Origin: Corynebacterium flavescens
Lineage (GTDB): Bacteria; Actinomycetota; Actinomycetes; Mycobacteriales; Mycobacteriaceae
Direction of reading: 5' to 3'
DNA: 51,708 bases
NCBI RefSeq assembly: GCF_008693105.1
Contig: NZ_VXKK01000044.1
Coordinates: forward strand, 1 to 51,708
Position 1 is the first letter of the stretch; the number at the start of each line of letters is the position of its first letter. The notes beneath the pieces were generated by a model. The model did not search any database. It had not been told where the DNA came from and worked only from the letters and a program-made list of their open reading frames with translations. Shown here one piece after another: positions 27,619 through 36,057 of this stretch. The position numbers and the translations under genes were made by a program.

Positions 27619-27638
27619 ACTCTACAACCGGAAGAGCC
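27619..27638 (-). repeat. Right inverted repeat of the HNH element
   Basis: On the minus strand GGCTCTTCCGGTTGTAGAGT, reading inward; it continues GCAGTGATTTTGTTGG, which also looks like an ISL3 subterminal region as I recall it. It lies 15 bases beyond the DUF5926 stop. Confidence 0.6.
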
Positions 27639-27652
27639 CTCACACCTTGTCT

Positions 27653-28573
27653 CTAGCGCAGAGTGACCTGGCGGGACTTGATGTTCTCAAGCTGCTTGCG
27701 CTCCTCGGAATCAAGCTGGGCGTCGTTGTGGATTTCCTTTTCTAGGGCCTCATCCACGCGGGAAAGCTCTGCTTCGTAGGAGTCGAAGGCAACCTGCGGA
27801 TCGAGGTCGAATACTGGGGCGATGAGACCGTGGGTGCGGAATACTCCGGCAAACTTGGTGCCTTCCCCGAGGTTCAGCTCACCGCGGGCTGCGACGCGAG
27901 CAAGCGCGTTAAGCAGGGCGGTTTCTTCCTCGGCGGGGCGCACCCAGCGGATATAGGCCTTGCCGCCGCCGGCGTTGGCCCAGAAAGCGGCTCCGGTGAT
28001 GGACTCGCCCACGAGGTGAGCCTCGATGACGGAATCGTTGGCGGCCTGCATGGACTGCGCCACCTGTGCATTGGTGGTCGCGCCTTCCGGAATCCACCAA
28101 GAGAAGTCCTGGTAGACCTCGATGTCGAGGGTGGCATCCTTATCAAGTAGCTCGCTCAAGGCAGGCTCGGTGCCATCGGCCACGGTGGATTCCAAGGTGG
28201 CGCCGGGCTTGTTGTTCTTTACCCAGTTGAGGGCAAAGGCAAGGTCGCGCCCTGGGTTGTGGCTGTGGGATTGCACCTGGAGTGCCACGTAGGCATTCCC
28301 ACCGAACTCATCCTCGCGGATAAGAGCGGCGGAGGCACCGGGCAGCACGGTGGCAACGTAGACGTCACGGTCGAAGCCGCGGACCTTGAGCGGTGCCGTG
28401 GCGGAGGGGGCGAACTCTTGCAGAGCGATGAGGCTGGCTTCTGCGGCGAGTCCGCCAAAGGGGCGCGGATCCTTCTCCAGCGCCGCGCGCTCGGCGGCAC
28501 GCGCCGCCAGCTTTGCCTGGCGGCGGGACATGCCCTCGGGCAGGTTTTCTTGCTTCTTTTTCTTCTTGGCCAT
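27653..28573 (-). CDS. DUF5926-family protein
   Basis: A 306-residue cytoplasmic protein with a Lys-rich start (MAKKKKKQENLPEGMSRRQA) and an Ala-rich helix (KLAARAAERAALEKD). The rest is a mixed fold with YQDFSWWIPEGATTNAQVAQ and AFWANAGGGKAYIRWVRPAE; I recognise it as the actinobacterial DUF5926 family of unknown function. The start MAKKKKK is chosen from the family pattern; GTG at 28582 is an alternative. It follows the glycerophosphodiesterase gene by 21 bases and probably belongs to the ldh transcript. Confidence 0.75.
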   Translation of the reverse strand: MAKKKKKQENLPEGMSRRQAKLAARAAERAALEKDPRPFGGLAAEASLIALQEFAPSATAPLKVRGFDRDVYVATVLPGASAALIREDEFGGNAYVALQVQSHSHNPGRDLAFALNWVKNNKPGATLESTVADGTEPALSELLDKDATLDIEVYQDFSWWIPEGATTNAQVAQSMQAANDSVIEAHLVGESITGAAFWANAGGGKAYIRWVRPAEEETALLNALARVAARGELNLGEGTKFAGVFRTHGLIAPVFDLDPQVAFDSYEAELSRVDEALEKEIHNDAQLDSEERKQLENIKSRQVTLR

Positions 28574-28594
28574 AGGCACCAAGATACCTGGGTG

Positions 28595-29299
28595 CTAGAG
28601 CTCTATGGCGTGCAGGGCCACTTCCGGTTGGTTGGTGGCGAGCATGTCGACGCCGTTGGACCACGCCCACTTCATGTCCTCGGGACGATCCACCGTCCAC
28701 AGGTAGGTGGGAAGCCCGTGGGCGCCGATGGCGCTGGGCTGCATCTTCGCGCGCAGCAAAGACATGCCCAAGCCGGTAGGGCGCGAAAGCAAAATATCGG
28801 GCCGGTTGAAGTGACGCTCCCAATCCCGCCGCAGATAGATGCGATCGATGTCGGGAGCAATGCTGCGTATGCGCCGCATTGCTTTGTGGGAGAAGGAAAT
28901 CATGTGAATACGTGGATCATCCAACAGTCCCGCGAGGCGCAGACGGTTCACCATCTCCTGCTCAAGCTTCTCTCCGTTGGGTGAGGGATGCTTGGTTTCA
29001 ATGTAAATATGGTGCGGCTTGCCCTCCATCATCTCCAGCAGCTCATCGAGCAGGAACATGTGTTGGCCTTCGCCGATATCGACTTGGCGCAGGTCTTCCC
29101 AGTCCATCTCGGCGATGTGACCGGGGTTGCCGGCAACACGCTCCAAGGTGGCGTCGTGGTTGACCACGACCTTGCCGTCACGGCTTAAACGGATGTCGCA
29201 TTCGATGCCATGGATAGGCAGTTCCATGGCTTTGGCAAAAGCTAGAGGGGATAGCTCCGGATATTTTCCGGAGTATCCCCTGTGGGCAACGATTTTCAC
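28595..29299 (-). CDS. Glycerophosphodiester phosphodiesterase
   Basis: A 234-residue GDPD-family protein with catalytic residues in place: His6-Arg7-Gly8 (VAHRGYSG), Glu33 and Asp35 (GIECDIRLSRDG) and His48 (VNHDATLERV). IYIETKHPSP carries a further metal ligand. There is no signal peptide, so it acts in the cytoplasm, releasing sn-glycerol-3-phosphate that GlpD can oxidise. It starts with GTG overlapping the ldh stop by one base (TAGTG), so its translation is coupled to ldh. In C. glutamicum the equivalent beside ldhA is glpQ2 as I recall. Confidence 0.92.
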   Translation of the reverse strand: MKIVAHRGYSGKYPELSPLAFAKAMELPIHGIECDIRLSRDGKVVVNHDATLERVAGNPGHIAEMDWEDLRQVDIGEGQHMFLLDELLEMMEGKPHHIYIETKHPSPNGEKLEQEMVNRLRLAGLLDDPRIHMISFSHKAMRRIRSIAPDIDRIYLRRDWERHFNRPDILLSRPTGLGMSLLRAKMQPSAIGAHGLPTYLWTVDRPEDMKWAWSNGVDMLATNQPEVALHAIEL

Positions 29300-30246
29300 T
29301 ATCCGAAGAACTCTTCCTTGATTTCGTTCAGAGTCTTAGCCGAGGCATCGAAGCGCTCTTGCTCGTGCGCGTTGAGCTGCAGCTCAATCGGGCGCGCGAT
29401 GCCGCCGCGGTCGATGATGGCCGGGGTGCCAATGTAGAGATCATTGACGCCGTACTCGCCCTGGAGGTAGGCCGATACCGGCAGCGCCACGCCCTGGTTC
29501 TGGATGATGGCGCGGGTGATGCGGGCCAGACCCATGCCGATGCCATAGGAGGTGGAGCCCTTGGCGTCGATGATCTTGTAGGCCGCGTCGCGGGTCTCTT
29601 CGAAGATGGTCTCGATGCGCTCGGCGTAACCGGGCTGCTCTTCCAACTTCTTCGCCAGCGGGACGCCGGCGATGTTCGCGGTGGAGACCACGGGGAGCTC
29701 GCTGTCGCCGTGCTCACCAACGATGTAGGCGTGAACGGAGGTCGGTGCGACATCCTCGAGCTCGCCGAGCATGTAGCGGTAGCGGGCCGAGTCGAGCACG
29801 GTGCCCGAGCCAACTACACGGTGGTGGTCGAGGCCGGAGGCCTTCCACACTGCGTAGGTCAGGATATCGACAGGGTTCGATGCGACAAGGAAGATGCCAT
29901 CGAATCCGGCCTTCATGACGTCTCCGACGATGGAGTTCATAATCTTGACGTTCTTGCCCACGAGCTGCAGACGGGACTCGCCGGGCTTTTGCGCAGCGCC
30001 GGCGCAGATGACCACCATTGATGCATCCGCGCAGTCGGCGTAGGTGCCGGCGGTTACGCGGGTGCGGGTCGGTGCCCAGACGACACCGTGGTTGAGGTCT
30101 TGGACGTTGCCTTCCAGCTTCTTTTCATCGATATCGATGATTGCCAGGTGGTCAACAGTGCCTTGGTTGATTAGGGCGAAAGCGTATGCGACTCCCACAT
30201 CGCCAGCGCCGATGAGTACGACTTTGTTTCCAACGAATTTTGCCAT
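29299..30246 (-). CDS. ldh: L-lactate dehydrogenase
   Basis: A 315-residue NAD-dependent enzyme from [18 protein letters not shown]. The Rossmann motif is [11 protein letters not shown]. The substrate-loop Arg follows in [19 protein letters not shown], and the catalytic His is in [13 protein letters not shown]. The frame is open to 30273, but the conserved N-terminus starts at 30246. It reduces pyruvate to L-lactate when oxygen is short. Upstream are an inverted repeat TGTCCGA/TCGGACA and a repeated CGATCTCACA, likely regulatory. It heads ldh-GDPD-DUF5926. Confidence 0.96.
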   Translation of the reverse strand: MAKFVGNKVVLIGAGDVGVAYAFALINQGTVDHLAIIDIDEKKLEGNVQDLNHGVVWAPTRTRVTAGTYADCADASMVVICAGAAQKPGESRLQLVGKNVKIMNSIVGDVMKAGFDGIFLVASNPVDILTYAVWKASGLDHHRVVGSGTVLDSARYRYMLGELEDVAPTSVHAYIVGEHGDSELPVVSTANIAGVPLAKKLEEQPGYAERIETIFEETRDAAYKIIDAKGSTSYGIGMGLARITRAIIQNQGVALPVSAYLQGEYGVNDLYIGTPAIIDRGGIARPIELQLNAHEQERFDASAKTLNEIKEEFFG

Positions 30247-30276
30247 GCCCCCATTGTGCGTCAGGTCGCTCAAGAA

Positions 30277-30343
30277 TGCGCGCTATGCGCACGATCTCAC
30301 ACAACCAAATGTCCGATCTCACATTCTGGCGATTATTCGGACA
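30277..30343. promoter_or_regulatory. Repeats in the ldh promoter region
   Basis: Three elements lie within 100 bases before ldh: TGCGC-GCTAT-GCGCA (30277-30291), direct copies of CGATCTCACA (30292-30301 and 30314-30323), and TGTCCGA/TCGGACA facing each other (30310-30316, 30337-30343). In C. glutamicum ldhA is controlled by SugR, LldR and GlxR; I do not see a clear match to those consensus sites and make no assignment. Confidence 0.45.
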
Positions 30344-30401
30344 CTATTGCTTGCACTACGGGCGTGCGCCTGCCCTGCACGCGGAGCGAGTTACTGGTTG
30401 A

Positions 30402-32198
30402 ATGGCACTCATGCACTCCCTGGCCCGCAAGGTGCTGATTAAAGCACTGTCATCCGCACTTTTTGGACTCGAAGTGCTCAGTGATCTCACCCCTGGCCTG
30501 CGCATGACCGGACGCCGACGCCTCCCGCGCAACATGTCCGCCGGAATCTTGGGCGCTGAGGTTGCCACCTGGGCGGCCATCTCGCCCTCGTTGCTTCCCC
30601 GTCCGTGGTGGGTCACCGCCGCCAACGTCTCCATTGGCCAAGGAATAGGACACCTCGGAGCTACTGCGGCGGCGTTTTCGCTCAAGCGCTTCCTCCGCGC
30701 TGTCGGCAAGCGCCCGCAAGACCACGTCTCCGCGCGCTATCGCCGCGGCGCGCACCTCATCCTTGGCGCCGGAACCGTTATTTTTGCCGGCCTCTCCCTG
30801 CGCAACCAACGCCGCCAGGCCGCCTTGGTGGGACGCGACCTCGTGCGCGGACCGGCAACCGCTGCGGTGGGTTTGGCAGTGGGCACGGCCGGATATGGCG
30901 GACTCTTGCTGCTGGGCGAGCTCACCCAAGTGACCATCTCCTCTATCTCCCGCCGGCTCGGATCCTGGATTCCTGCAGGGATAGCCTGGCCGCTCGTGGC
31001 AGGTGGCCTGGCGCTGAGCTCGGTGGCCTTTTCTGATCGTGTGGTTCTGCGGCGCTGGCTACGCTCCGTGGCGCTCGACGCACAGCGCATCAACCGGCGC
31101 ATCTTCCCCGGCACGATGATGCCCTGGGAACCAGAGCGCTCAGGCAGCCCCTGGTCGCATGAACGCTGGACTGCGCTGGGCCAACAGGGCCGGCGCTTCG
31201 TCTCCAACGGTCCGCGCGCCCACACCATCAAAGAGGTCATGGGATTCGACCACGCCCACGAACCCATCCGCATTTATGCAGGCCTCGTGCCGGGGCGTTC
31301 GGTGTACCAATCCGCGCAGCGCGTCATCTCCGAAATGGAGCGCACCGGCGCCTTCCGTCGCGACATCATCGTTATCCTCATGCCCGCCGGCTCCGGCTGG
31401 GTCAATAACTGGGGCGTATCCGGCTATGAGTTCCTCACTCGCGGCAACTGCGTGACCGTGTCCATGCAGTACTCTTATGCACCCTCGGTCTTCTCCTATG
31501 TCATTGATAAGAATGCCCCGAAGTTGGCCGCGCGCACGCTTATCGCCGCCATCCGGGAGGCCATGGAATCCCTGCCCGCAACGGATCGGCCCCGCCTCTA
31601 CTTGGGTGGGGAATCCCTCGGCGCCTATGCCATTTTGGATAATTACCGCGATCTCGACGAACTCCTCGCCGATTGCAATGGTGCGGTATTTACTGGTCCG
31701 CCCAGCATGACGCGCTTTAACCAACGCTTAAACCGCGACCGCGATCCCGGTTCACTCGAGCGCCTCCCTGTGATCGACGGGGGCCGGCATGTGCGCTTCG
31801 TGTCCACGCCCGATCACACGCTTTACGACGCCTTTGGGACCAAGTACGCACACACCTGGCGCCGCCCGCGCATAATCATGGCCCAGCACGCTTCCGATGC
31901 CATTGTGTGGTGGAATCCCAAACTCATATTCTCGCCCCCCCATTGGATGCGCGAACCCCAGCCGCCGACACTTCACGCCGATACGCTGCGGCGTTTGGTC
32001 TGGGCTCCGCTTATCACCTTCTGGCAGATTGGCTTAGACCAGATCAACTCCCTCAACGTGCCCGGCGGGCACGGCCACAACTACTTCGAGGAAACATTCT
32101 GGTACTGGGACGCTGTCCTTGGCTCCCAATCGCAGGTGCGCCTCACCCAACAGCTGGCTGCCAGAATGACCCACTACCTGCGTCGCACGCAGTTTTAA
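30402..32198 (+). CDS. Membrane alpha/beta-hydrolase-family protein
   Basis: A 598-residue protein. The N-terminal about 230 residues hold several hydrophobic segments (GILGAEVATWAAISPSLLP, RGAHLILGAGTVIFAGLSLR, WIPAGIAWPLVAGGLALSSV). The C-terminal domain has the nucleophile elbow LGGESLGAYA (Ser near 405), an acidic segment and HGHNYFEET late. This is the Abhydrolase_9 arrangement with its N-terminal membrane domain, common in corynebacteria and mycobacteria. Substrate unknown, possibly a lipid. ATG at 30411 is a possible alternative start. Its stop shares TTAA (32195-32198) with the stop of msrA. Confidence 0.82.
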   Translation: MALMHSLARKVLIKALSSALFGLEVLSDLTPGLRMTGRRRLPRNMSAGILGAEVATWAAISPSLLPRPWWVTAANVSIGQGIGHLGATAAAFSLKRFLRAVGKRPQDHVSARYRRGAHLILGAGTVIFAGLSLRNQRRQAALVGRDLVRGPATAAVGLAVGTAGYGGLLLLGELTQVTISSISRRLGSWIPAGIAWPLVAGGLALSSVAFSDRVVLRRWLRSVALDAQRINRRIFPGTMMPWEPERSGSPWSHERWTALGQQGRRFVSNGPRAHTIKEVMGFDHAHEPIRIYAGLVPGRSVYQSAQRVISEMERTGAFRRDIIVILMPAGSGWVNNWGVSGYEFLTRGNCVTVSMQYSYAPSVFSYVIDKNAPKLAARTLIAAIREAMESLPATDRPRLYLGGESLGAYAILDNYRDLDELLADCNGAVFTGPPSMTRFNQRLNRDRDPGSLERLPVIDGGRHVRFVSTPDHTLYDAFGTKYAHTWRRPRIIMAQHASDAIVWWNPKLIFSPPHWMREPQPPTLHADTLRRLVWAPLITFWQIGLDQINSLNVPGGHGHNYFEETFWYWDAVLGSQSQVRLTQQLAARMTHYLRRTQF

Positions 32199-32845
32199 CC
32201 GCACTTAACCCCAGTACTGTGGTGCGGGCAGTAACCGTGCGGATTCTTGAAAAGATACTGCTGGTGCTCGTCCTCGGCCAGGTAATACTGCCCGGAATCG
32301 GTCTGTGAGAGCAGCTTGACCTCGGTGGTGGAATCGCCGTACCCGGACGCCCGCAGCTTCTGAGCATAGGAGTCCACCAGACTTTGTACTTCGGCGCGCT
32401 CGGCCTCGTCGTTGACGTAGAAAGCAGAGCGATATTGCGTGCCTACGTCATTGCCTTGGCGGAATCCCTGGGAGGGATCGTGGGCCTCAAGTGCTCGGAC
32501 GACTAGATCGCGCAGCGAAACCTTGGCCGGATCGTAGACAACCTGCACCACCTCGGCGTGGTTAGTCATGCCCCCGCACACCTCATAATAAGTAGGGTTC
32601 GGCGTCGTTCCTCCGGCATAGCCCACCGAGGTCGACTCAACCCCCGGCATCTCCCAGAACAATTTCTCCGCACCCCAAAAACAACCTATGCCGAGAATGA
32701 GGGACTTTTGCCCCGGCTTCCACGGCCCAGTCACAGGGGTGCCCAATACTGCGTGCAGCTGTGGATCCAAGATTGGCTCGTCGCGTCCGGGCAGCGCTTT
32801 CTCGCGCGGAACTATCTTTGGCTCTGGCCTAAACATCCATGACAT
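32195..32845 (-). CDS. msrA: Peptide-methionine (S)-S-oxide reductase
   Basis: A 216-residue repair enzyme. The catalytic Cys is in LGIGCFWGAEKLFWE, and GVESTSVGYAGGTTPNPTY, then NHAEVVQVVYDP, follow the family. The C-terminal HSTGVKCG supplies a resolving Cys. The extension before the domain (about 45 residues, with PREKALPGRDEPILDP) is usual in actinobacterial MsrA. It reduces methionine-S-sulfoxide with thioredoxin-type donors. It is divergent from sodA, forming an oxidative-stress pair. Confidence 0.96.
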   Translation of the reverse strand: MSWMFRPEPKIVPREKALPGRDEPILDPQLHAVLGTPVTGPWKPGQKSLILGIGCFWGAEKLFWEMPGVESTSVGYAGGTTPNPTYYEVCGGMTNHAEVVQVVYDPAKVSLRDLVVRALEAHDPSQGFRQGNDVGTQYRSAFYVNDEAERAEVQSLVDSYAQKLRASGYGDSTTEVKLLSQTDSGQYYLAEDEHQQYLFKNPHGYCPHHSTGVKCG

Positions 32846-33039
32846 TAAAAGAAACCACCTTGAGTGCGATATTGGCGTTGCGTTGTTACGGCATTAGTGC
32901 GCCCTTATTGAGTCCCAACGCACAGAGATGACATTTGTTCCGTACGACTCTTTCCCTGCCCCCTTCTATTCAGGTAAACCCCCAGTGCTTTGCGCTACAC
33001 GAATGCGATGTGTGCGAAAACTCTCAACCGTGCCTATCA

Positions 33040-33056
33040 TTGGGCAACGTACCCAA
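33040..33056. promoter_or_regulatory. Palindrome in the sodA leader/promoter
   Basis: TTGGG-CAACGTA-CCCAA, ending 14 bases before the sodA ATG. It overlaps a plausible -10 region (CTATCAT), so it may be a repressor site. The rest of the 225-base msrA-sodA gap holds no gene. Confidence 0.4.
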
Positions 33057-33070
33057 CGAAAGGACTAATA

Positions 33071-33673
33071 ATGGCTGTATATGAACTTCCAGATCTTGAC
33101 TACGCATTCGATGCACTCGAGCCACACATCTCCGCTGAGATCATGGAGCTGCACCACGACAAGCACCACGCAACCTACGTTGCTGGCGCTAACGCCGCCC
33201 TTGAAGCCCTCGAGGCTGAGCGCAACGGCGATGCCAACCCCGACCGCATCCGCGCTCTGTCCAAGAACCTTGCCTTCAACTTGGGTGGACATACCAACCA
33301 CTCCATCTTCTGGAAGAATCTCTCCCCCAACGGTGGCGGCGAGCCCACCGGTGAACTGGCTGAGGCCATCGACCGGGACTTCGGTTCTTTTGAGAAGTTT
33401 AAGGCTCACTTCTCCGCTGTAGCGCTGGGTCTGCAGGGCTCCGGCTGGGCCGTACTCGGTTACGATCACATCGCTGGCCGCCTGCTCATTGAGCAGCTGA
33501 CGGACCAGCAGGGCAACATCTCTGCGAACTTCACCCCGTTGCTCATGCTGGATATGTGGGAGCACGCCTTCTACCTCCAGTACAAGAACGTCAAGGCTGA
33601 CTACGTCAAGGCCGTCTGGAACGTCTTCAACTGGGCTGATGTGGCAGAGCGCTTCGCCGCCGCCAGCAAGTAA
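33071..33673 (+). CDS. sodA: Superoxide dismutase (Mn/Fe type)
   Basis: A 200-residue enzyme from [20 protein letters not shown]. Metal ligands are His28 (ELHHDKHH), His77 (GHTNHSIFW), Asp161 and His165 ([11 protein letters not shown]). [10 protein letters not shown] resembles Mn-type enzymes. It dismutates superoxide in the cytoplasm. The start at 33071 follows AAAGGA by 7 bases; the frame open from 32990 is not conserved. A strong hairpin terminator follows 38 bases after the stop. Confidence 0.97.
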   Translation: MAVYELPDLDYAFDALEPHISAEIMELHHDKHHATYVAGANAALEALEAERNGDANPDRIRALSKNLAFNLGGHTNHSIFWKNLSPNGGGEPTGELAEAIDRDFGSFEKFKAHFSAVALGLQGSGWAVLGYDHIAGRLLIEQLTDQQGNISANFTPLLMLDMWEHAFYLQYKNVKADYVKAVWNVFNWADVAERFAAASK

Positions 33674-33711
33674 TTGCAGTAATTTCAGCTGAAGTAGCTT
33701 TATCACTATCG

Positions 33712-33757
33712 GTGTGGGGCGGGAACCGGATCTACCGGATTCCCGCCCCACACTTTT
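33712..33757 (+). terminator. Rho-independent terminator after sodA
   Basis: Arms GTGTGGGGCGGGAA (33712-33725) and TTCCCGCCCCACAC (33740-33753), extended by CCGG/CCGG around a short loop, followed by TTTT. It is a long GC-rich stem. Confidence 0.9.
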
Positions 33758-33882
33758 GTTATATGTGCAGCTTTCCGGATAGCGAGTGCCAAGACATTGC
33801 AGCTCAGCCATTTCTATTGTCTTATAGAAACTATTGAGGTGTAATACCTAGGTCATTTTCCGCTCTCCTAGAAAGCTCTATA

Positions 33883-35073
33883 GTGCCTAGAATCAGTAAG
33901 TCCTCTTGGAAGTTCTCCCGTGTATCACGCTCACAAACAGTGGTCGCGGGTATTTTGATAGTCGCCACCACTACACTTGGCGCACCCGCTGCATCGGCTT
34001 TAGGCCTTTCCAGTGGCAGTTCATCTTTAATCGGTTCAAGCTCTGTTCTGGGCGATGCCCAACACGCGGTCAACGAGGCGCAAATTGCCCAGATCCTAGA
34101 GAAGTACAATATTCCAGGTGCCCAAGTTGTACACCAAAAAGGCAGTGTGACCGATAGCTACGCTGTAGGAGTCGCCCGAAAAGACCTAGGAACTCCAGTG
34201 TCTGAAAACACTATGTTTCAAGCCGCATCCTTGACAAAGGTTGTCAGCACCTACGCTTTCCTCAAGCTCGTCGATGAGGGAAAACTCGACTTAGACACCC
34301 CCCTGTGGGATTACTATCAATCTCCTCGCATCGCGGGTAGTGCCGAAGCAAAGACCATCACTGCACGCATGGTTCTCAACCACACCACCGGGCTTCCCAA
34401 CTGGGCCACCTCGCCCGGTGCCGAAGACTCAGCGCTCGTTCCGCAATGGACGCCAGGATCTAAGTTTGGTTACTCCGGAGATGCATTCTTCCTGCTGCAA
34501 CAAGTAGTAGAGCACATGGAGAATAAAAACTTCGCAGACATACTCGACACCGAGGTATTCCGCCCCTTCAACATGGAACACTCTTCCTTAGTATTCCGTG
34601 AAGCAGATATCCCACTCATGACTGTGGGCCATAATGAGAATGGCGAACCAGGCAAGCTGAGCGAGTTCCGGCAAGGAAACGACGCTTATACCCTGCTTAC
34701 CAGTGCAGATGACTACACTAAGTTCATCCAGCGGGCGATCATTTCTGGTGAGGGACTCTCGCCAGAAGTCCACCAAAAATGGCTTCAGGATTCTTCCGAC
34801 GCTAATCAGACTCCCCCCAGCCCAGCGGATCCGTTCATCTCGTGGGGATTGGGAATAGGACTCGAGACCAGCGATCTAGGCCCAGCAGTCTGGCATTGGG
34901 GAGATAACGGTTCTCGGCGGGCCTTCTTCATAGCTTTCCCCGAGAGAAAGGAATCTGTTGCCATGTTCTGGAACAGCAGCAACGGGCAGAAGTCCGCAGA
35001 AGACCTACTGCAGCTCTTCCTTGGTAAGGGAGATTTCCATTCGACCGAATGGGTAAATGGAAATCCAGAGTAG
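33883..35073 (+). CDS. Secreted beta-lactamase-family serine hydrolase
   Basis: A 396-residue protein starting with GTG. A signal peptide (VVAGILIVATTTLGAPAASA, cleaved near 39) is followed by a class C beta-lactamase / DD-peptidase-like domain. Catalytic SLTK is at 116-119, the Tyr motif appears as YSG at 197-199 (usually YxN), and HWG is at 338-340. Such proteins hydrolyse esters, amides or D-amino peptides outside the cell; it need not confer drug resistance. The gene is visibly less GC-rich than its neighbours, so it may have been acquired. It stands between the sodA terminator and the LysR gene. Confidence 0.85.
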   Translation: MPRISKSSWKFSRVSRSQTVVAGILIVATTTLGAPAASALGLSSGSSSLIGSSSVLGDAQHAVNEAQIAQILEKYNIPGAQVVHQKGSVTDSYAVGVARKDLGTPVSENTMFQAASLTKVVSTYAFLKLVDEGKLDLDTPLWDYYQSPRIAGSAEAKTITARMVLNHTTGLPNWATSPGAEDSALVPQWTPGSKFGYSGDAFFLLQQVVEHMENKNFADILDTEVFRPFNMEHSSLVFREADIPLMTVGHNENGEPGKLSEFRQGNDAYTLLTSADDYTKFIQRAIISGEGLSPEVHQKWLQDSSDANQTPPSPADPFISWGLGIGLETSDLGPAVWHWGDNGSRRAFFIAFPERKESVAMFWNSSNGQKSAEDLLQLFLGKGDFHSTEWVNGNPE

Positions 35074-35076
35074 TTT

Positions 35077-35952
35077 CTAGGAGACGAAGCCGCCGATGAT
35101 GGCATCTCGCAGCTGGCGCACCGGCGGGGCATCGTCGGCTTTGCGCCAGATGAGGCCGAGCTCGCGATAGGCCGGGGGATCGAGCGGGATAAGGTTATCT
35201 ACCTGTAGGTATGGGTCATCCAGTGGCAGCAAGGCGCAGCCTAATCCGGCAGAGACCAGTCCCGCCACGGTGGTCAGTTCCATCGACTCGAATACCAGCT
35301 TGGGGTTAAAGCCGGCGGAGGTGGCGAGGCCGTCGAGAAGCATTCGGGTACCATAGCCAGGCAACATGCCGATGAAGGCTTCCTCGGCAAAGTTCGCCAG
35401 CCGGGCCTTGGCTTGGCCTGCCGCCCAGTGTCCGTCGGGCACCGCGAGGCCCAGGCGCTGCAGTTTTATCTGGTGCCAGCCCAGGGCGGAGTCGGCATCG
35501 ACGGGCCGCGGGCCAACGAGGGCAATATCGGACTCCCCCGCCACCACGCGCTCCTGTAGCTCCCGGGCTGCGCCCTGGTGGAGGCGGATGTCCACGCGCG
35601 GGTGAAGCTCGCGGTAGCTCTTGAGCAGATCGGGCACCATCCAGGTTCCCAGCGAGTGCATGAAATCGAGACGTACGGTTCCCCGCTCCGGATCCATGAG
35701 GCGGGAGACCGCGTCACGGGCGCGCTGCTGGGCGGCGAGCATAGCCTTCGCCGGCTCGAGGAAAGCCTGGCCGCGGGAGTTGGGAACGAGGCGGCGCCCG
35801 CTTCGCTCAAAGAGGGTGGCGCCGAGGTCCTTTTCAATGCGCTGCACCCGGCGGGTGAGCGCGGATTGCGATATCCCCAGCTCATCGGCCGCGGCCCCCA
35901 CGAGGCCGACCTGCGCCACGGCGACCACGCCGCGGACATCCTCCAGGTTCAT
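35077..35952 (-). CDS. LysR-family regulator
   Basis: A 291-residue regulator. The N-terminal HTH (about 1-60) has VVAVAQVGLVGAAADELGIS and QSALTRRVQRIEKDLGATLF. A periplasmic-binding-like effector domain follows (about 90-290). AGGAG lies 5 bases before the ATG at 35952. It is divergent from the MFS gene at 36058; the 105-base gap carries a perfect palindrome at 35983-36003, a probable LysR site. It probably regulates that transporter and itself. Confidence 0.92.
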   Translation of the reverse strand: MNLEDVRGVVAVAQVGLVGAAADELGISQSALTRRVQRIEKDLGATLFERSGRRLVPNSRGQAFLEPAKAMLAAQQRARDAVSRLMDPERGTVRLDFMHSLGTWMVPDLLKSYRELHPRVDIRLHQGAARELQERVVAGESDIALVGPRPVDADSALGWHQIKLQRLGLAVPDGHWAAGQAKARLANFAEEAFIGMLPGYGTRMLLDGLATSAGFNPKLVFESMELTTVAGLVSAGLGCALLPLDDPYLQVDNLIPLDPPAYRELGLIWRKADDAPPVRQLRDAIIGGFVS

Positions 35953-35982
35953 GGACACTCCTCAGTTAGATATTTCACTGCA

Positions 35983-36003
35983 TTCATGCATATCGTGCAT
36001 GAA
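35983..36003. promoter_or_regulatory. Palindromic operator between LysR and MFS genes
   Basis: TTCATGCA-TATCG-TGCATGAA, perfect 8-bp arms around 5 bases. It contains the T-N11-A pattern of LysR sites and lies centrally in the divergent promoter region. Confidence 0.7.
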
Positions 36004-36057
36004 GATTGTCGCTTTATTGCATTTTACACATGAGTGCGTGGGGGCAATGATGGTTCT

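Larger units (their letters stand above)
26261..27638. mobile_element. 1378-bp DUF222/HNH element bounded by ISL3-like inverted repeats
   Basis: Left end 26261-26280 reads GGCTCTTCCGGGTTTTAGAG. Right end, on the minus strand from 27638, reads GGCTCTTCCGGTTGTAGAGT. The first 11 bases are identical and the rest align with one gap. Such GGCTCTTCCG ends are what I recall for corynebacterial ISL3 elements (IS31831/IS1207 type), and the 1.4-kb size also fits. The only gene inside is a DUF222-HNH protein, not an ISL3 transposase. No 8-bp target duplication is visible (TTGAGCCC against CTCACACC). The mobile nature is inference. Confidence 0.5.

Noticed and set aside
33883..35073. Serine hydrolase as a resistance beta-lactamase
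   Set aside because: SxxK and HxG are shared by many esterases and peptidases of the family, and the Tyr motif differs, so resistance cannot be claimed.
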